A stretch of DNA of 32,860 nt from Acidiferrobacterales bacterium (GCA_015492195.1 WGFP01000230.1:1-32860), one strand, 5' to 3'. Positions 1 to 12,745 are shown, counted from the stretch's first letter. Notes: a model not told the origin generated them from the letters alone. Made by a program: numbers and translations.

Positions 1-636
<636 letters not shown>

Positions 637-638
637 CG

Positions 639-1205
639 ATGGCGATGACCGTAGATAAAATCAAAAAAGACTCGGAAAGCCGAATGGCGAAGTCTGTGGA
701 AACGTTAAAAACGGATCTAAGCAAGATCCGGACGGGCCGTGCGCATGCCGGTTTACTTGATCATATACGAGTGGATTACTACGGCACGAAAACGCCGCTT
801 AACCAGATGGCGAACATTTCGGTAAGTGACGCCCGTACGCTTACCGTGACGCCATGGGACAAAGGGACGATTCAGGCCGTTGAAAAGGCAATCCGGGAAT
901 CGGAGCTCGGCCTTAATCCGGCCACGGCGGGCCAGATTATCCGTGTGCCGTTACCGCAACTCACTGAGGAACGTCGCAAGGAGCTGAGCAAGCACGTGCG
1001 CGCCGAAGGCGAGAATGCCAAGATCGCCATTCGCAATATTCGCCGCGACAGCAACCATCATCTCAAGGAATTATTGAAAAAGAAGCTTATTACCGAGGAC
1101 GAGGACAAGCGAGCGGAGCAAGACATACAGAAATTCACTGACCGTTTTGTCGACGAGGTGGATAAACTGGTTTCCGCCAAAGAGCAAGATATCATGCAGA
1201 TCTGA
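639..1205 (+). CDS. frr: Ribosome recycling factor
   Basis: 188 aa; KIRTGRAHAGLLDHIRVDYYG, IRNIRRDSN; pyrH-frr synteny. Confidence 0.97.
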   Translation: MAMTVDKIKKDSESRMAKSVETLKTDLSKIRTGRAHAGLLDHIRVDYYGTKTPLNQMANISVSDARTLTVTPWDKGTIQAVEKAIRESELGLNPATAGQIIRVPLPQLTEERRKELSKHVRAEGENAKIAIRNIRRDSNHHLKELLKKKLITEDEDKRAEQDIQKFTDRFVDEVDKLVSAKEQDIMQI

Positions 1206-1267
1206 GGCTGCCCCCATTCCGCTTCACCGTTATACAACTGGGTGATCGTGATGCGTTTATTTTTCCA

Positions 1268-2044
1268 ATGACTAAAGACGGCATAATGAGCACCGTTCCA
1301 TCCGTTGTTTCCGATCCGGCGATACCCAGACATATCGCTATTATTATGGACGGAAACGGCCGTTGGGCGAGACAGCGGAGAATGCCGAGAATCGCCGGTC
1401 ATCGTAAAGGCGTTGAGCGCGTACGTGAGCTTGTTATTGCGTGCAAAGAAGCAGGTATTGAATACCTGACACTGTTTGCGTTCAGCAGCGAGAACTGGCG
1501 GCGGCCGAAACAAGAGGTAAAGATGCTCATGGAGCTTTTTATGAACGCTCTTGACAAGGAAGTCAAAAAATTGCACGAGAAGGGCGTGCGCTTCCGCGTT
1601 ATCGGCGACAGCACGCGGTTCGGCAAGGAAATTACGGAAAGGATACGGAAGGCGGAAACGCTGACGCGGGACAACTCGGCGCTTACGTTGACCATTGCGG
1701 CCAATTACGGTGGACGATGGGACATTGCCCGCGCCTGCACCGAGTTGGCGCGACGTGCCGTATCGGGCAAGATCGATGCCGCCACGATTACGCCCGAGAG
1801 TCTTGAGGCCTTCCTTAGCACGAGCGGTATCCCCGAACCCGACCTGTTCATTCGCAGCGGTGGAGAACAGCGAATCAGTAATTTTCTATTATGGCAGCTT
1901 GCTTATACCGAGTTGTATTTTACGCCGGTTCTGTGGCCGGACTTTGATCGCATTCAATTTGAGCAAGCCCTGGCTTCTTACGCCGGACGACAGCGCCGTT
2001 TTGGTCTGACCGGTGAGCAGGTCGAAGCCGCGCGTCATGCTTAA
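1268..2044 (+). CDS. uppS: Isoprenyl (undecaprenyl) diphosphate synthase
   Basis: HIAIIMDGNGRWA, RSGGEQRISNFLLWQLAYTELYF, WPDF motifs. The start could be the in-frame ATG at 1286. Confidence 0.96.
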   Translation: MTKDGIMSTVPSVVSDPAIPRHIAIIMDGNGRWARQRRMPRIAGHRKGVERVRELVIACKEAGIEYLTLFAFSSENWRRPKQEVKMLMELFMNALDKEVKKLHEKGVRFRVIGDSTRFGKEITERIRKAETLTRDNSALTLTIAANYGGRWDIARACTELARRAVSGKIDAATITPESLEAFLSTSGIPEPDLFIRSGGEQRISNFLLWQLAYTELYFTPVLWPDFDRIQFEQALASYAGRQRRFGLTGEQVEAARHA

Positions 2045-2867
2045 GCAACGAATTCTGACCGCGCTTGTATTAGCCCTGCTGTTGGTGGCGACGGTGTTCT
2101 ACCTTCCGCCTGTTTGGGTCGCGGTTGTGTTCGGTTTGTTGATAACCGCCGCCGCTTGGGAATGGACGACGCTTGCCGGCCTGACGCGCCTTTGGCACCG
2201 GGGTGTCTATACGGGTCTTCTGGTTCTGATGGGCGGTGCCGGCGTGTTATGGGTTTTGCGACAGCCGTCGATTATTCTTCCGTTGTTAATCGTTGTTATT
2301 GTGTGGTGGTTATGGGCGTTGATTGGACTGGTTTTCCGGAGCAATGCCCATAACGGCATGTTTTTCTCGTCTTCAGGAAAAATCACGAGCGGTTTTTTTA
2401 TTTTGATACCCGCCTGGATGGCTGCGCTTTTTCTGCATTCAGAGGACCCAAGCAGCCCGGCCGCGCTGCTGTTTATTTTTTTATTGGTATGGGTTGCAGA
2501 CATCGCGGCCTATTTTGCCGGACGTGCCTATGGCAAAATGAAACTTGCTCCTAACGTAAGTCCTGGTAAGACAGTGGAAGGTTTGTTGGGCGGACTCCTT
2601 GCCGCAGTGTTGCTCGCCCTCGTTTACGGGGCAATTGTTTGGGGACTCAAGGCCGGCGAGCTTGCGTTGTGGGCCGTGCTGGCGGTTGTTGTTACCCTGT
2701 TTTCCGTCGTAGGCGATCTCGTGGAAAGCAAATTTAAACGCATAGCGGGTATGAAGGACAGCAGCCATTTGCTGCCGGGACACGGAGGCGTGCTTGACCG
2801 CATTGACGCCTTTACCGGCGCGGTGCCGGTGTTTGTATTAGGCTGGATGTATTTAGTGAAACAATAG
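2037..2867 (+). CDS. cdsA: Phosphatidate cytidylyltransferase
   Basis: Multi-pass membrane protein with [12 protein letters not shown] and [36 protein letters not shown] signature. ATG at 2037 (MLKQRI) preferred over the upstream GTG at 2013. Confidence 0.95.
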   Translation: MLKQRILTALVLALLLVATVFYLPPVWVAVVFGLLITAAAWEWTTLAGLTRLWHRGVYTGLLVLMGGAGVLWVLRQPSIILPLLIVVIVWWLWALIGLVFRSNAHNGMFFSSSGKITSGFFILIPAWMAALFLHSEDPSSPAALLFIFLLVWVADIAAYFAGRAYGKMKLAPNVSPGKTVEGLLGGLLAAVLLALVYGAIVWGLKAGELALWAVLAVVVTLFSVVGDLVESKFKRIAGMKDSSHLLPGHGGVLDRIDAFTGAVPVFVLGWMYLVKQ

Positions 2868-2869
2868 GA

Positions 2870-4123
2870 ATGAATACAAAAGCATCAAAAGACGGGAACC
2901 CACACGGCGAGGAAGCCACGGTCCGGGGCGTTGCCATCCTGGGGTCAACAGGCTCCATCGGCGTCAGCACACTGGATGTATTGGCCAGGCATCCGCAGCG
3001 CTTTCGGGTCACGGCTCTGACGGCCAATACCCAGGTGGAGCGAATGTTTGAGCAGTGCCGGCGCTTCGTCCCCGCTCAAGCGGTCATGCTGGACTTGCGG
3101 GCTGCTGACGCCCTTCAGGCCAAGATAAATCAAGCAGGGTTGGCCGTCGAGGTGCTTTCCGGTATGGAGGCGTTGAAGCAAGTGGTCGCTTCGCCGCAAA
3201 CGCATATCGTTATGGCGGCGATCGTCGGTGCCGCCGGCCTGCAGCCGACGCTTGCAGCCGTCCGTGCCGGTAAACGCGTGCTTCTTGCCAATAAAGAACC
3301 GTTGGTCATGTCCGGCAATATCTTTATTGACGAGGCGAGAAAGTCGGGCGCGGAATTGTTGCCGATTGACAGTGAACACAATGCGATTTTCCAGTGCATG
3401 CCGTGCAACTACCGGACCGGTGAATCGCGCGCAGAGGTGCGCCGGATATTTTTAACTTGTTCCGGCGGCCCGTTTCACGCTGCATCGCTTGCGGAGCTTG
3501 CGAATGTCACCCCCGAGCAGGCCTGCGCCCACCCGAACTGGGCCATGGGCCGCAAGATATCGGTGGATTCGGCAACGCTGATGAATAAAGGCCTGGAGTT
3601 GATAGAGGCCTGCTGGCTCTTCGGTGTGACGCCGGAACAGGTGGATATCGTGATCCATCCGCAGAGCGTAATCCATTCTATGGTGGAATACCTCGACGGC
3701 TCCGTGTTGGCGCAGTTGGGAAATCCGGATATGCGCACGCCGATCGCGCACGCGCTCGCGTGGCCGCATCGCGTTGATTCCGGCGTAAAAGAACTGGATT
3801 TGTTCAATATCGCACACCTGGATTTTGAGCGCCCCGATCTTGACCGCTTTCCATGCCTGCGGCTCGCCTGCGAGGCGGCGCATGCCGGCGGCACGGCGCC
3901 GGTGGCACTTAATGCCGCAAACGAGATCGCTGTCGAGGCTTTTCTGGAACGCCAAATACGTTTTACCGATATACCGCGGATTATCGAGCACGCATTATCA
4001 CATGCGTCTCATGCGCTTAATGCGGATCTTGAGGCCATCCTCAAAGAGGATGCCATGGCCAGAGACACGGCAAGGCGGTTTATTGTCGATATGAAACACG
4101 AAGTAAAACGGGGGGCGTTGTGA
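2870..4123 (+). CDS. dxr: 1-deoxy-D-xylulose 5-phosphate reductoisomerase
   Basis: [57 protein letters not shown]. Confidence 0.97.
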   Translation: MNTKASKDGNPHGEEATVRGVAILGSTGSIGVSTLDVLARHPQRFRVTALTANTQVERMFEQCRRFVPAQAVMLDLRAADALQAKINQAGLAVEVLSGMEALKQVVASPQTHIVMAAIVGAAGLQPTLAAVRAGKRVLLANKEPLVMSGNIFIDEARKSGAELLPIDSEHNAIFQCMPCNYRTGESRAEVRRIFLTCSGGPFHAASLAELANVTPEQACAHPNWAMGRKISVDSATLMNKGLELIEACWLFGVTPEQVDIVIHPQSVIHSMVEYLDGSVLAQLGNPDMRTPIAHALAWPHRVDSGVKELDLFNIAHLDFERPDLDRFPCLRLACEAAHAGGTAPVALNAANEIAVEAFLERQIRFTDIPRIIEHALSHASHALNADLEAILKEDAMARDTARRFIVDMKHEVKRGAL

Positions 4124-5481
4124 TCAATCTCCTATATTATGTCGCCGCCTTTCTCGTCGCGCTCGGTATTCTTATCGTCGTGCACGAATTCGGACATTTT
4201 TGGGTCGCGAGACGTCTCGGCGTTAAAGTGTTGCGCTTTTCCATCGGGTTTGGAAAAACATTGTGGTCACGCCGGGTAGGCGCCGACAAGATGGAACTGG
4301 TCGTCGCTGTATTGCCGTTGGGCGGTTACGTCAAGATGTTGGATGAAACCGAGGGGAATGTGCCGGAGAGTGAACGTCATCGCGCCTTCAACCGCCAATC
4401 GGTGTGGAAACGCATAGCCATCGTCCTGGCGGGACCGATGTTCAACTTTTTTTTCGCCATCCTGGCCTATTGGTTGATTTATACAGTCGGTGTGGACGGT
4501 ATCAAGCCGGTGGTGGGGAAGGTGGCGGAAGGCTCAATCGCCCAAAAAGCCGGGTTTCGCGTCGGGGACGAGCTGCTCAGCATCGACGGCAAGCAGGTTT
4601 TAAGTTGGGGCCAACGCCGACTCTATCTCTTTCGTAAGGCCTTGGATCAAGACAGCGTCAACGTGCAGGTTCGAGACACGAGCGGCATTGTACAGGAACG
4701 GGTGTTGGATTTGAGGAATTTTCCTGTGGCCAATGTAAATGCCGCGCTGTTGGAGCAAGGAATCGGGTTGTTTGGCTATATACCCAAGGCCTTGCCCGTC
4801 ATTGGCGCGCTCGAGGCAGGCCCGGCCGCGAGTGCAGGCATGCAGGTCGGAGACAGAATAGTAGCGATTGATCAAACTGAGGTGCGCACTTGGGAGGACT
4901 TGGTCGCGTTGATCAGCGGGAATCCCGGCAAGAAAATGACTATTACCGTGGAACGCGGTGATCGCTTAGAGCAACTCGAACTGACCCCGCTTACCGTTGA
5001 GCAGGGGGGGCGAAAAGTAGGACGGATTAACATCCGCCCGCGCTTAATGGATCTGCCCGATGAGCTGCGCGTAAAGGTCAGATTGGGGCCGATCCAGTCT
5101 CTCATTGACGGCGCTGAAAACACCTGGTCGATGTCGCTTCTCACACTGGAAATGCTCTATAGAATGCTCAAGTTGGAGGTATCGACGAAGAATATCAGCG
5201 GACCCATTACTATCGCCCAGTATGCCGGTTATTCCGCCAAGGTTGGATTCTCCCAATTTGTCATGTTTCTGGCGGTAATCAGTATCAGTCTTGGCGTGCT
5301 GAATCTGTTGCCTATCCCCATCCTCGATGGCGGCCATTTAATGTATTACAGTATCGAGGTCCTGAAGGGCAGCCCAGTCTCTGAACGTGTTATGGCGTGG
5401 GGGCAGCAGGTAGGCATAATTATGCTTGCCGGTCTGATGATCCTGGCATTTTATAACGATTTAACCCGAATTTTCCGATAA
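4120..5481 (+). CDS. rseP: Site-2 intramembrane zinc metalloprotease RseP
   Basis: [10 protein letters not shown] zinc motif, two PDZ-like segments, [15 protein letters not shown] start overlaps dxr stop (GTGA). Confidence 0.96.
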   Translation: MINLLYYVAAFLVALGILIVVHEFGHFWVARRLGVKVLRFSIGFGKTLWSRRVGADKMELVVAVLPLGGYVKMLDETEGNVPESERHRAFNRQSVWKRIAIVLAGPMFNFFFAILAYWLIYTVGVDGIKPVVGKVAEGSIAQKAGFRVGDELLSIDGKQVLSWGQRRLYLFRKALDQDSVNVQVRDTSGIVQERVLDLRNFPVANVNAALLEQGIGLFGYIPKALPVIGALEAGPAASAGMQVGDRIVAIDQTEVRTWEDLVALISGNPGKKMTITVERGDRLEQLELTPLTVEQGGRKVGRINIRPRLMDLPDELRVKVRLGPIQSLIDGAENTWSMSLLTLEMLYRMLKLEVSTKNISGPITIAQYAGYSAKVGFSQFVMFLAVISISLGVLNLLPIPILDGGHLMYYSIEVLKGSPVSERVMAWGQQVGIIMLAGLMILAFYNDLTRIFR

Positions 5482-5517
5482 ACTCAGCCATTGACTTTAA
5501 TACAACCAGAATAACGA

Positions 5518-7809
5518 ATGAAGAAAATCTTCGCGGCGCTGCTTTTCGGCGTTTTTTTTATACCGTTTGTTCATGCTATTGAATCCTTCGTGGTGAAGGA
5601 CATCCGTGTTGAAGGTTTGCAGAGAATTTCTGCGGGAACCGTCTTTAATTACCTCCCAATCAAAGTCGGCGACACCCTGAATGAAAAATATTCGCAGGAA
5701 GCCATCCGCGCCCTTTTCAAGACCGGCTTTTTCAAGGATGTGCGTTTAGAGCGCCAGGGAAACGTCCTTATCGTTACAGTTGTGGAGCGGCCGTCGATTG
5801 GCAACGTCAAAATTGACGGCACAAAAGAGCTCTCGGAGGAAGACCTGAAGGAAGGTCTAAAGCAAGTCGGTCTCACGGAAGGCCGGATTTTTAATAAATC
5901 ACTGCTCGATAAGGTGGGGCAGGAACTAAGACAACAATATTTTAGTCGTGGCTACTATGCAGTTAATGTGAAGTCCACCGTCACGCCGCTGGAACGTAAC
6001 CGTGTTGCCATCAACATAGACGTGACCGAGGGCAGACCGGCAAAAATAAGAGAAATAAATATTGTTGGCAACCATCGGTTTTCTGACAAGAAATTACGAA
6101 AACTATTCACCCTCGGTCCTAAACCGTGGTATGCATTCTTCTCCAAAAGAGATCAGTATTCCAAACAGAAATTGGGAGGCGATCTTGAGCGTCTCCGGAA
6201 TTTTTACCAGGATCAGGGCTATCTTGAATTTAATATTGATTCAACACAGGTTTCAATTACGCCGGACAAAGAGCATATATTTATTACAGTAAATATTACC
6301 GAAGGAAATAAATTTACAATTACGGATTTTAAGCTTTCCGGAAAATTCGTGGTTCCGGAAGAGGAGCTTCGTGGTTTGGTGACCATCAAGCCCGGCAGCA
6401 TCTTCTCGCGCAAGGCGGTAACAGAAACCACTAAGAAAATATCCGATCACTTAGCCAACAATGGATATGCCTTTGCCAACGTAAACGCCATACCGGATAT
6501 TGATAAAAAAAATTCCCAAGTATCTTTTACCTTCTTTGTTGATCCGGGGAGGCGTGTTTACGTTCGACGCATCAACTTCTCCGGGAATATTGCTACGCGC
6601 GATGAGGTGCTGCGGCGTGAAATGCGCCAGCTGGAAGGCGCGTGGTACTCGTCAAAAAAGATTCAACGTTCTCGTACACGACTTAATCGTCTCGGCTTCT
6701 TTGAAAGTGTGAATATTGAGACACCGGCGGTTCCCGGCAGTCCGGATCAGGTTGACGTTAATGTCAGCGTAAAGGAGCGCCCCACGGGAAATTTTCTGTT
6801 CGGCATCGGTTTTTCTGACGTTCAAGGCGTACTTTTAAATGCCAGTATCACACAAAGCAATTTATTCGGAACGGGAAAGCAGCTCAGCGCGAACGTTGAC
6901 ACCAGTGACGCCACAAAGAGCATAAGCGTTAATTACGTAAACCCATACCATACACCTGATGGGATCAGCCGTGGATTCAATGTTTTTTCAACCAGAATAG
7001 ACGCGGCTCAGGCGAATATCGCGGCTTACGACACCGAGACCACGGGGGCCGGGATATTTTACGGCATTCCCTTGAGCGAAACCCACAGGCTCAACGTGGG
7101 CGCCGACATCGAGAGAATTAGTATCAAAACAACCACGAGCAGCGCCCAGGTTGCACAGGATTTCGTGGCCAAACACGGGGCCTCCAATAACATGTTGAGG
7201 ACCACGTTGGGCTGGTCATTCGATACCTTGGATAATATCCTTTTTCCCACCAAAGGCAGTATACAGCGGTTATCATTGGAGCTTACCGTGCCGGGAAGCG
7301 ATATTGAGTACTATAAAATTAATTATCTAGCAGGACGATATTGGCCGGTGAGTGCGCGTACCAGTTTTAAAATCAAAGGAGAGGTAGGTTTTGGTGATGG
7401 GTATGGGGGCACCGATAATTTGCCGTTTTTCAAGAATTTTTTCGCGGGAGGCAGCAGAACCGTACGGGGCTTCGACCCCCGATCGCTTGGCCCACGCGAT
7501 ACCTTGCCGCCGAACAATCCAATTGGGGGAGACAGGCGAATCTTGGGCAATATGGAATTTTTATTCCCCGTGCCGGGCACAACCCAGGAGCAGAAATCCA
7601 TGCGCCTGAGTGCCTTCGTCGACGCCGGCATGGTTTACGGGCCGGGCGAAAAGCTGGATATGGGGGAGTTGCGCTACTCGACCGGTTTGGCGTTTAATTG
7701 GCTCTCGCCAATCGGGCCGCTCAGTTTCAGTATCGCGGTTCCGCTTAATGACAAGCCGGGGGATGATACTCAATCGTTCCAGTTTACTTTGGGGGTGCCG
7801 CTTAGATAG
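5518..7809 (+). CDS. bamA: Outer membrane protein assembly factor BamA
   Basis: 763 aa, signal peptide, POTRA repeats, C-terminal barrel with FFAGGSRTVRGF and terminal FTLGVPLR; rseP-bamA-skp synteny. Confidence 0.97.
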   Translation: MKKIFAALLFGVFFIPFVHAIESFVVKDIRVEGLQRISAGTVFNYLPIKVGDTLNEKYSQEAIRALFKTGFFKDVRLERQGNVLIVTVVERPSIGNVKIDGTKELSEEDLKEGLKQVGLTEGRIFNKSLLDKVGQELRQQYFSRGYYAVNVKSTVTPLERNRVAINIDVTEGRPAKIREINIVGNHRFSDKKLRKLFTLGPKPWYAFFSKRDQYSKQKLGGDLERLRNFYQDQGYLEFNIDSTQVSITPDKEHIFITVNITEGNKFTITDFKLSGKFVVPEEELRGLVTIKPGSIFSRKAVTETTKKISDHLANNGYAFANVNAIPDIDKKNSQVSFTFFVDPGRRVYVRRINFSGNIATRDEVLRREMRQLEGAWYSSKKIQRSRTRLNRLGFFESVNIETPAVPGSPDQVDVNVSVKERPTGNFLFGIGFSDVQGVLLNASITQSNLFGTGKQLSANVDTSDATKSISVNYVNPYHTPDGISRGFNVFSTRIDAAQANIAAYDTETTGAGIFYGIPLSETHRLNVGADIERISIKTTTSSAQVAQDFVAKHGASNNMLRTTLGWSFDTLDNILFPTKGSIQRLSLELTVPGSDIEYYKINYLAGRYWPVSARTSFKIKGEVGFGDGYGGTDNLPFFKNFFAGGSRTVRGFDPRSLGPRDTLPPNNPIGGDRRILGNMEFLFPVPGTTQEQKSMRLSAFVDAGMVYGPGEKLDMGELRYSTGLAFNWLSPIGPLSFSIAVPLNDKPGDDTQSFQFTLGVPLR

Positions 7810-7982
7810 CCTTCGATCCTTGCTATGGGATATAAGAGGTACCTAAGACTAGGTTAAGATTTAACTGCTGATTTGCAATAAATGGCCAATATCGACCTTC
7901 ATCGTTTGCGGTATTATTCGCAATCTATAATCTATATGATAAGTTAATGATTCATTTGGCCTGGGAGCCCGTTTTTTGAAAG

Positions 7983-8513
7983 ATGAATAAACGAATTATT
8001 TATTCCGGTTTAGTCTCGCTGCTTGTGATCTACGGGGTTTTTCTTACGGCTGTTCCCGTTGTTGCGGGAGAACTTAAAATTGGGTATGTCAACGCCGTCA
8101 AGGTGATCGAGGAGGCCCCGCAGGGAAAGGCGGCCTTGAAAAAGATTGAGGCTGAATTTGGTCCACGCGATAAAAAACTCGTGGAAATGCAGAATAAAAT
8201 TAAAAAGCTGGAGGAGGACCTGAAAAAGAATGCACTGGTGCTCAAGGATACGGAACGGCGCACAAAAGAACGCCGGATAGTCGTATTGAAGCGCGATTTA
8301 CGGCGCGCCACTCAGGAGTTCAGAGAAGATTATAATTTGCGGCGCAACGAAGAGCTGGCCGCCTTACAAAGGATTGTATACAAAGCTATCACTGAAATTG
8401 CAAAGAAGGAAAAATTTGATCTGATTCTGCATGAGGGCAGCACAATTTACGCCAGCGGGAAGGTGGACATTACCCAGAAGGTCCTGAAAAAACTTGGAAG
8501 GAAACAGAAATAG
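7983..8513 (+). CDS. skp: OmpH/Skp family periplasmic chaperone
   Basis: 176 aa, signal peptide, coiled-coil charged body, located between bamA and lpxD. Confidence 0.93.
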   Translation: MNKRIIYSGLVSLLVIYGVFLTAVPVVAGELKIGYVNAVKVIEEAPQGKAALKKIEAEFGPRDKKLVEMQNKIKKLEEDLKKNALVLKDTERRTKERRIVVLKRDLRRATQEFREDYNLRRNEELAALQRIVYKAITEIAKKEKFDLILHEGSTIYASGKVDITQKVLKKLGRKQK

Positions 8514-8517
8514 ATAA

Positions 8518-9555
8518 ATGGCCGTAACCCTTGCAGAGCTGGCGAAGCGCTTTGGGGGCCGGATACGTGGAAATTCTGACCTGAGGATCGAAAGCGTTGC
8601 AACATTAAACACGGCAGGCCCGCATGATATTGTCTACGTTGCAAGTAAAAAGTATCTAAAATTGTTATCACGTACGTCGGCGGGGGCTGTAATCCTCACG
8701 GAGGCGGACGCCGAACACTATTCCGGCACAACGCTTATCGTCGAGAATCCTCATCTTTGTTACGCGCGAATCGCAACCTTGCTGAATCCTGTTTCCGAAT
8801 GCACACCAGGCATACATCCTACCGCCGTGGTGGATAAGGGCGCTCATATCGCGCCGACGGCGGGAGTCGGACCTCACGCTGTTATTGAGGCAGGGGCTGA
8901 TATCGGTGCGGGGGCGTTTATCGGGCCGGGTTGCTATATCGGCCGCAAGGTAATTATCGGGAATTACACAAGGCTGATCGCCCATGTTGTGATCAATTCA
9001 GGCTGTACAATCGGTAGCAACTGTATTTTACATCCAGGCTCCGTTATCGGCAGCGATGGATTCGGTTACGCGGACGATAATAAAAAATGGGTAAAAGTAC
9101 CGCAGCTGGGCCGCGTGATCATTGAGAATGATGCAGAAATCGGCGCCAACACCACTATTGACCGGGGCGCGCTTGGTGATACAGTCATTGGACACGGCGT
9201 AAAACTGGATAACCTCATACACATCGCGCACAACGTACAGATAGGTGAGCATACGGCCATCGCTGCTTGTGTCGGAATAGCGGGAAGCACAAAGATCGGA
9301 AAGCGTTGCACTATTGGAGGCCAGGCGGGCATTTTGGGCCATTTGGAAATTACGGATGATGTGCACATAACGGCGGCAACGCTTGTTACCAACTCTATTG
9401 CACAATCAGGCACATATTCATCAAGCCTTAAGGCCGGTCCATTGGATAAATGGCGCAAGAACGCGGCAAGATTGCACCATCTGGATGAAATGAACCGTCG
9501 GCTCCGACAACTTGAAGAAAATCTTCAGCGGCTAATTGAGGATCAATCGTCTTGA
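8518..9555 (+). CDS. lpxD: UDP-3-O-acylglucosamine N-acyltransferase
   Basis: Hexapeptide-repeat left-handed beta helix; IGSDGFGYA, IGANTTIDRGALGDTVIG, IAHNVQIGEHTAIAA. Confidence 0.97.
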   Translation: MAVTLAELAKRFGGRIRGNSDLRIESVATLNTAGPHDIVYVASKKYLKLLSRTSAGAVILTEADAEHYSGTTLIVENPHLCYARIATLLNPVSECTPGIHPTAVVDKGAHIAPTAGVGPHAVIEAGADIGAGAFIGPGCYIGRKVIIGNYTRLIAHVVINSGCTIGSNCILHPGSVIGSDGFGYADDNKKWVKVPQLGRVIIENDAEIGANTTIDRGALGDTVIGHGVKLDNLIHIAHNVQIGEHTAIAACVGIAGSTKIGKRCTIGGQAGILGHLEITDDVHITAATLVTNSIAQSGTYSSSLKAGPLDKWRKNAARLHHLDEMNRRLRQLEENLQRLIEDQSS

Positions 9556-9998
9556 ATCAAATCGAAATTAATAATGTCTTAAAACTTCTTCCGCATCGTT
9601 ATCCGTTTTTACTAATTGATCGCGTACTGGATTATTCCAAGAATGAATCAATTACCGCGATTAAAAATGTAACGATTAATGAGCCTTTTTTCCAAGGACA
9701 CTTCCCGCGCCATCCGGTAATGCCGGGTGTTCTAATTCTAGAGGCGATGGCGCAGTCCTGCGCTATTCTCTCATTCAAGAGCATTGAAACGCTTCTAGAT
9801 AAGGGATCTATATATTATCTCGTTGGAATAGATAAGGCGCGATTCAAGCGCCCGGTAGAGCCGGGTGATCAATTGATAATTAAGACAAAGATTATAAGAA
9901 AGGTAAAGAGGGTCTGGTTATTTGAAGGCAGTGCTTACGTGGATGATAATCTGTGCTGCAGTGCGGAATTGATGTGTACTTATAAGGACGTCGAGTGA
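9552..9998 (+). CDS. fabZ: 3-hydroxyacyl-ACP dehydratase
   Basis: LLPHRYPFLLIDRV, FQGHFPRHPVMPGVLILEAMAQ. TTG start overlaps lpxD stop (TTGA). Confidence 0.97.
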   Translation: MNQIEINNVLKLLPHRYPFLLIDRVLDYSKNESITAIKNVTINEPFFQGHFPRHPVMPGVLILEAMAQSCAILSFKSIETLLDKGSIYYLVGIDKARFKRPVEPGDQLIIKTKIIRKVKRVWLFEGSAYVDDNLCCSAELMCTYKDVE

Positions 9999-10765
9999 TT
10001 CATTCGCAATCGATAGTTCATCCGGAAGCAAAAATAGGAAAAGATGTAGATATCGGTCCATATACGGTAATCGGTCCGGATGTTGAAGTAGGGGACGATA
10101 CCTGGATTGGACCGCATGTCGTCATAAACGGGCCGACACGCATCGGCAAAAAAAACAGAATTTATCAGTTTTCTTCGCTGGGTGACGCTCCGCAACACAC
10201 AAGTTATGGGGGCGAACCGACGCGTCTGGAAATCGGGAATAACAACACCATCCGAGAATACTGCACTTTTAACCGCGGCACGGTTGATGGTGGAGGCATC
10301 ACGCGTATCGGTAACGATAATTTTATAATGGCTTATTGTCATGTTGCGCATGATTGCCAGATAGGCAGCCACACCATCTTCGCAAATTGCGCGAGCTTGG
10401 CGGGCCATGTTTCAGTGGACGATTATGCGCTTCTTGGCGGATTTACCGTGGTTCACCAGTACTGCAGAATCGGCGCACACTGCATCACGGCTTTGGGAAC
10501 CATCACGTTTAAAGATATCCCTCCTTATATCATGGCGGCAGGCAACAGCGCCGTACCCCATGGCATTAATACCCGAGGGCTTAAACGGCGGCAGTTTCCG
10601 GAGGCATCCATCGAGTTTCTAAGGCGCGCCTATAAGATAATTTATAGGTCAGGGATAAGGTTGCATGAAGCCGTCGAACAGCTTGAAAGTATGGCTGCAG
10701 AGAACAAGGAAGTCGCTTATTTCGTCAATTTTATAAAAACGTCTGAACGCGGCATCATCCGATAG
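9995..10765 (+). CDS. lpxA: UDP-N-acetylglucosamine O-acyltransferase
   Basis: Hexapeptide repeats; IREYCTFNRGTVDGGG, AYCHVAHDCQIG, HQYCRIG. GTG start overlaps fabZ stop (GTGA). Confidence 0.97.
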   Translation: MIHSQSIVHPEAKIGKDVDIGPYTVIGPDVEVGDDTWIGPHVVINGPTRIGKKNRIYQFSSLGDAPQHTSYGGEPTRLEIGNNNTIREYCTFNRGTVDGGGITRIGNDNFIMAYCHVAHDCQIGSHTIFANCASLAGHVSVDDYALLGGFTVVHQYCRIGAHCITALGTITFKDIPPYIMAAGNSAVPHGINTRGLKRRQFPEASIEFLRRAYKIIYRSGIRLHEAVEQLESMAAENKEVAYFVNFIKTSERGIIR

Positions 10766-10766
10766 C

Positions 10767-11945
10767 GTGTTATCCCAGAGCCCCCCGATCAGAATCGGCA
10801 TAGTGGCAGGAGAGGTATCCGGAGACTTGCTGGGTGCCGGTCTTATGCGCGCCTTGAAGGAAATCTACCCGGTCATCCGTTTTGAAGGAATCGGCGGCTC
10901 ACGTATGAAAGCCGAAGGATGCATAAGCCTTTTTCCAATGGAACGGCTTTCCGTTATCGGTTTCGAGGGAATAAGGAGCTACCCTTTAATCTTACAGACA
11001 CGGCGCAGGCTTGCGGCATACTTCAAAGAAAATCCTCCAGATCTGTTTATCGGCATCGACGTGCCTGATTTCAATCTTGGCCTTGAGAGAAAATTGAAAT
11101 CCGTTGGTATAACCACCGTACATTATGTCAGTCCTACCGTATGGGCGTGGCGCAGCTATCGCATACATAAAATTAGAAGGTCGGTTGACCACCTGCTCGC
11201 ATTATTTCCTTTTGAAGAAAAGTATTATCAGGAGCGCCATATTCCCGTGACTTTTGTTGGCCACCCGCTGGCAGATGAAATAGACAACGAGTATGATCGT
11301 GATGCCGTCAGGAAAGGCCTTGATCTGCCGCCAGACCGTACAATTGTAGCGCTTCTGCCCGGAAGCCGCATGAATGAATTAGCCAGGCATGCCGATCTAT
11401 TTGTGAAAACGGCAAAGTGGCTGCATCATCGTAATCCCAGCATGCATTTTGTCGCTCCTTTTGTGGATGTCGAAACAAAGACCGTCTTCAAAAGTTCATT
11501 AGAAAAATATGACGCGGAAAACTTAAATATTACGCTGTTGCTTGATCATTCACGTGATGTGTTGGCCGCATCCGATATTGTTTTGCTTGCTTCAGGAACC
11601 GCGGCTTTGGAGGCGGCTCTACTTCGAAAGCCTATGGTGGTAACATATAAAATCTCTTTTCTTTCCTATATATTTATCAAACTTTTGTCGCATATAGATT
11701 TGTATTCGTTGCCTAACAACTTGGCCGGATATGAACTTGTTCCTGAGTTCATGCAATTCGACGCGCGACCGGAGAAACTTGGAAATGCAATTGAGCACTA
11801 TCTGACACATCCCAAGCAAGCGGAAATTGTAAAAGATGCTCTGGCCGAAATTCACAATTCATTGCGCACCAAGGCCAACTTCCGTGCTGCCGAAGCGGTG
11901 GCGAAACTAATCACCGCAAAATTGGAAAAAAAGAATACCCTTTAA
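10767..11945 (+). CDS. lpxB: Lipid-A-disaccharide synthase
   Basis: [50 protein letters not shown]. Confidence 0.97.
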   Translation: MLSQSPPIRIGIVAGEVSGDLLGAGLMRALKEIYPVIRFEGIGGSRMKAEGCISLFPMERLSVIGFEGIRSYPLILQTRRRLAAYFKENPPDLFIGIDVPDFNLGLERKLKSVGITTVHYVSPTVWAWRSYRIHKIRRSVDHLLALFPFEEKYYQERHIPVTFVGHPLADEIDNEYDRDAVRKGLDLPPDRTIVALLPGSRMNELARHADLFVKTAKWLHHRNPSMHFVAPFVDVETKTVFKSSLEKYDAENLNITLLLDHSRDVLAASDIVLLASGTAALEAALLRKPMVVTYKISFLSYIFIKLLSHIDLYSLPNNLAGYELVPEFMQFDARPEKLGNAIEHYLTHPKQAEIVKDALAEIHNSLRTKANFRAAEAVAKLITAKLEKKNTL

Positions 11946-11971
11946 TTTCACTGTCCGAGGCTGGAGATCCT

Positions 11972-12595
11972 ATGAACGGCACATCCGAATCAGGCTGCGG
12001 AAAACCCGGTTATGAAAATATACAATGGGTTGCCGGAGTAGATGAAGCGGGTCGCGGTCCCCTGGCGGGACCGGTCTTTGCCGCCGCGGTTGTTTTTGAA
12101 GACCTCCCCCCCATAGAAGGGCTGGCGGATTCAAAGGTTTTGAGCAAGGAGCGGCGTGAGGCGTTATCCAGACAAATTCAGACGCAAGCCGTATGTTGGG
12201 CGTTGGGCAGGGCGGAAGTGGGTGAAATTGATTCCTTGAATATCCTTCAGGCCAGCTTGTTGGCCATGAAACGGGCCGTAAACGCCCTTCAGTATCCGCC
12301 TGGGCTTGTGATGGTCGACGGTAACAAGGCCCCTGGACTTAATCGACCGGTTTGCACGGTGGTTCATGGAGACGCCATCGTGCCCGTTATTTCCGCCGCT
12401 TCCATCCTGGCCAAGGTGGCGCGGGACGCCCACATGAAAACACTGGAGGCGCGTTTTCCGGGGTACGGGTTCGCCCGCCACAAAGGCTATCCGACCAAAG
12501 CCCACCTTGAGGCCATCAGAAGGCTCGGGGTGTGTCCGGCCCACCGGCGGAGCTTTAGGCCGGTAAAATATTTGATGGAAAATTCATCATTTTAA
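11972..12595 (+). CDS. rnhB: Ribonuclease HII
   Basis: [46 protein letters not shown]. Confidence 0.97.
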   Translation: MNGTSESGCGKPGYENIQWVAGVDEAGRGPLAGPVFAAAVVFEDLPPIEGLADSKVLSKERREALSRQIQTQAVCWALGRAEVGEIDSLNILQASLLAMKRAVNALQYPPGLVMVDGNKAPGLNRPVCTVVHGDAIVPVISAASILAKVARDAHMKTLEARFPGYGFARHKGYPTKAHLEAIRRLGVCPAHRRSFRPVKYLMENSSF

Positions 12596-12745
12596 TGATT
12601 ATAAAACAATTAGATACATAATATTTATTATCTATAACTTTAAATATAGATAGGGGTATGCTTTTGAGCTGGACTCAAAAACCAAGCCGGTGCCGCAGGA
12701 ACCGCGCGTCTTTTATGGCTATGAAAAATCCGGTGAAATAAAAAC

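Noticed and set aside
7810-7982. TATAAT at 7926-7931 as a promoter for skp
   Set aside because: No acceptable -35 at 16-18 bp spacing and no clear sigma-E consensus; a promoter here is likely on biological grounds but cannot be placed.
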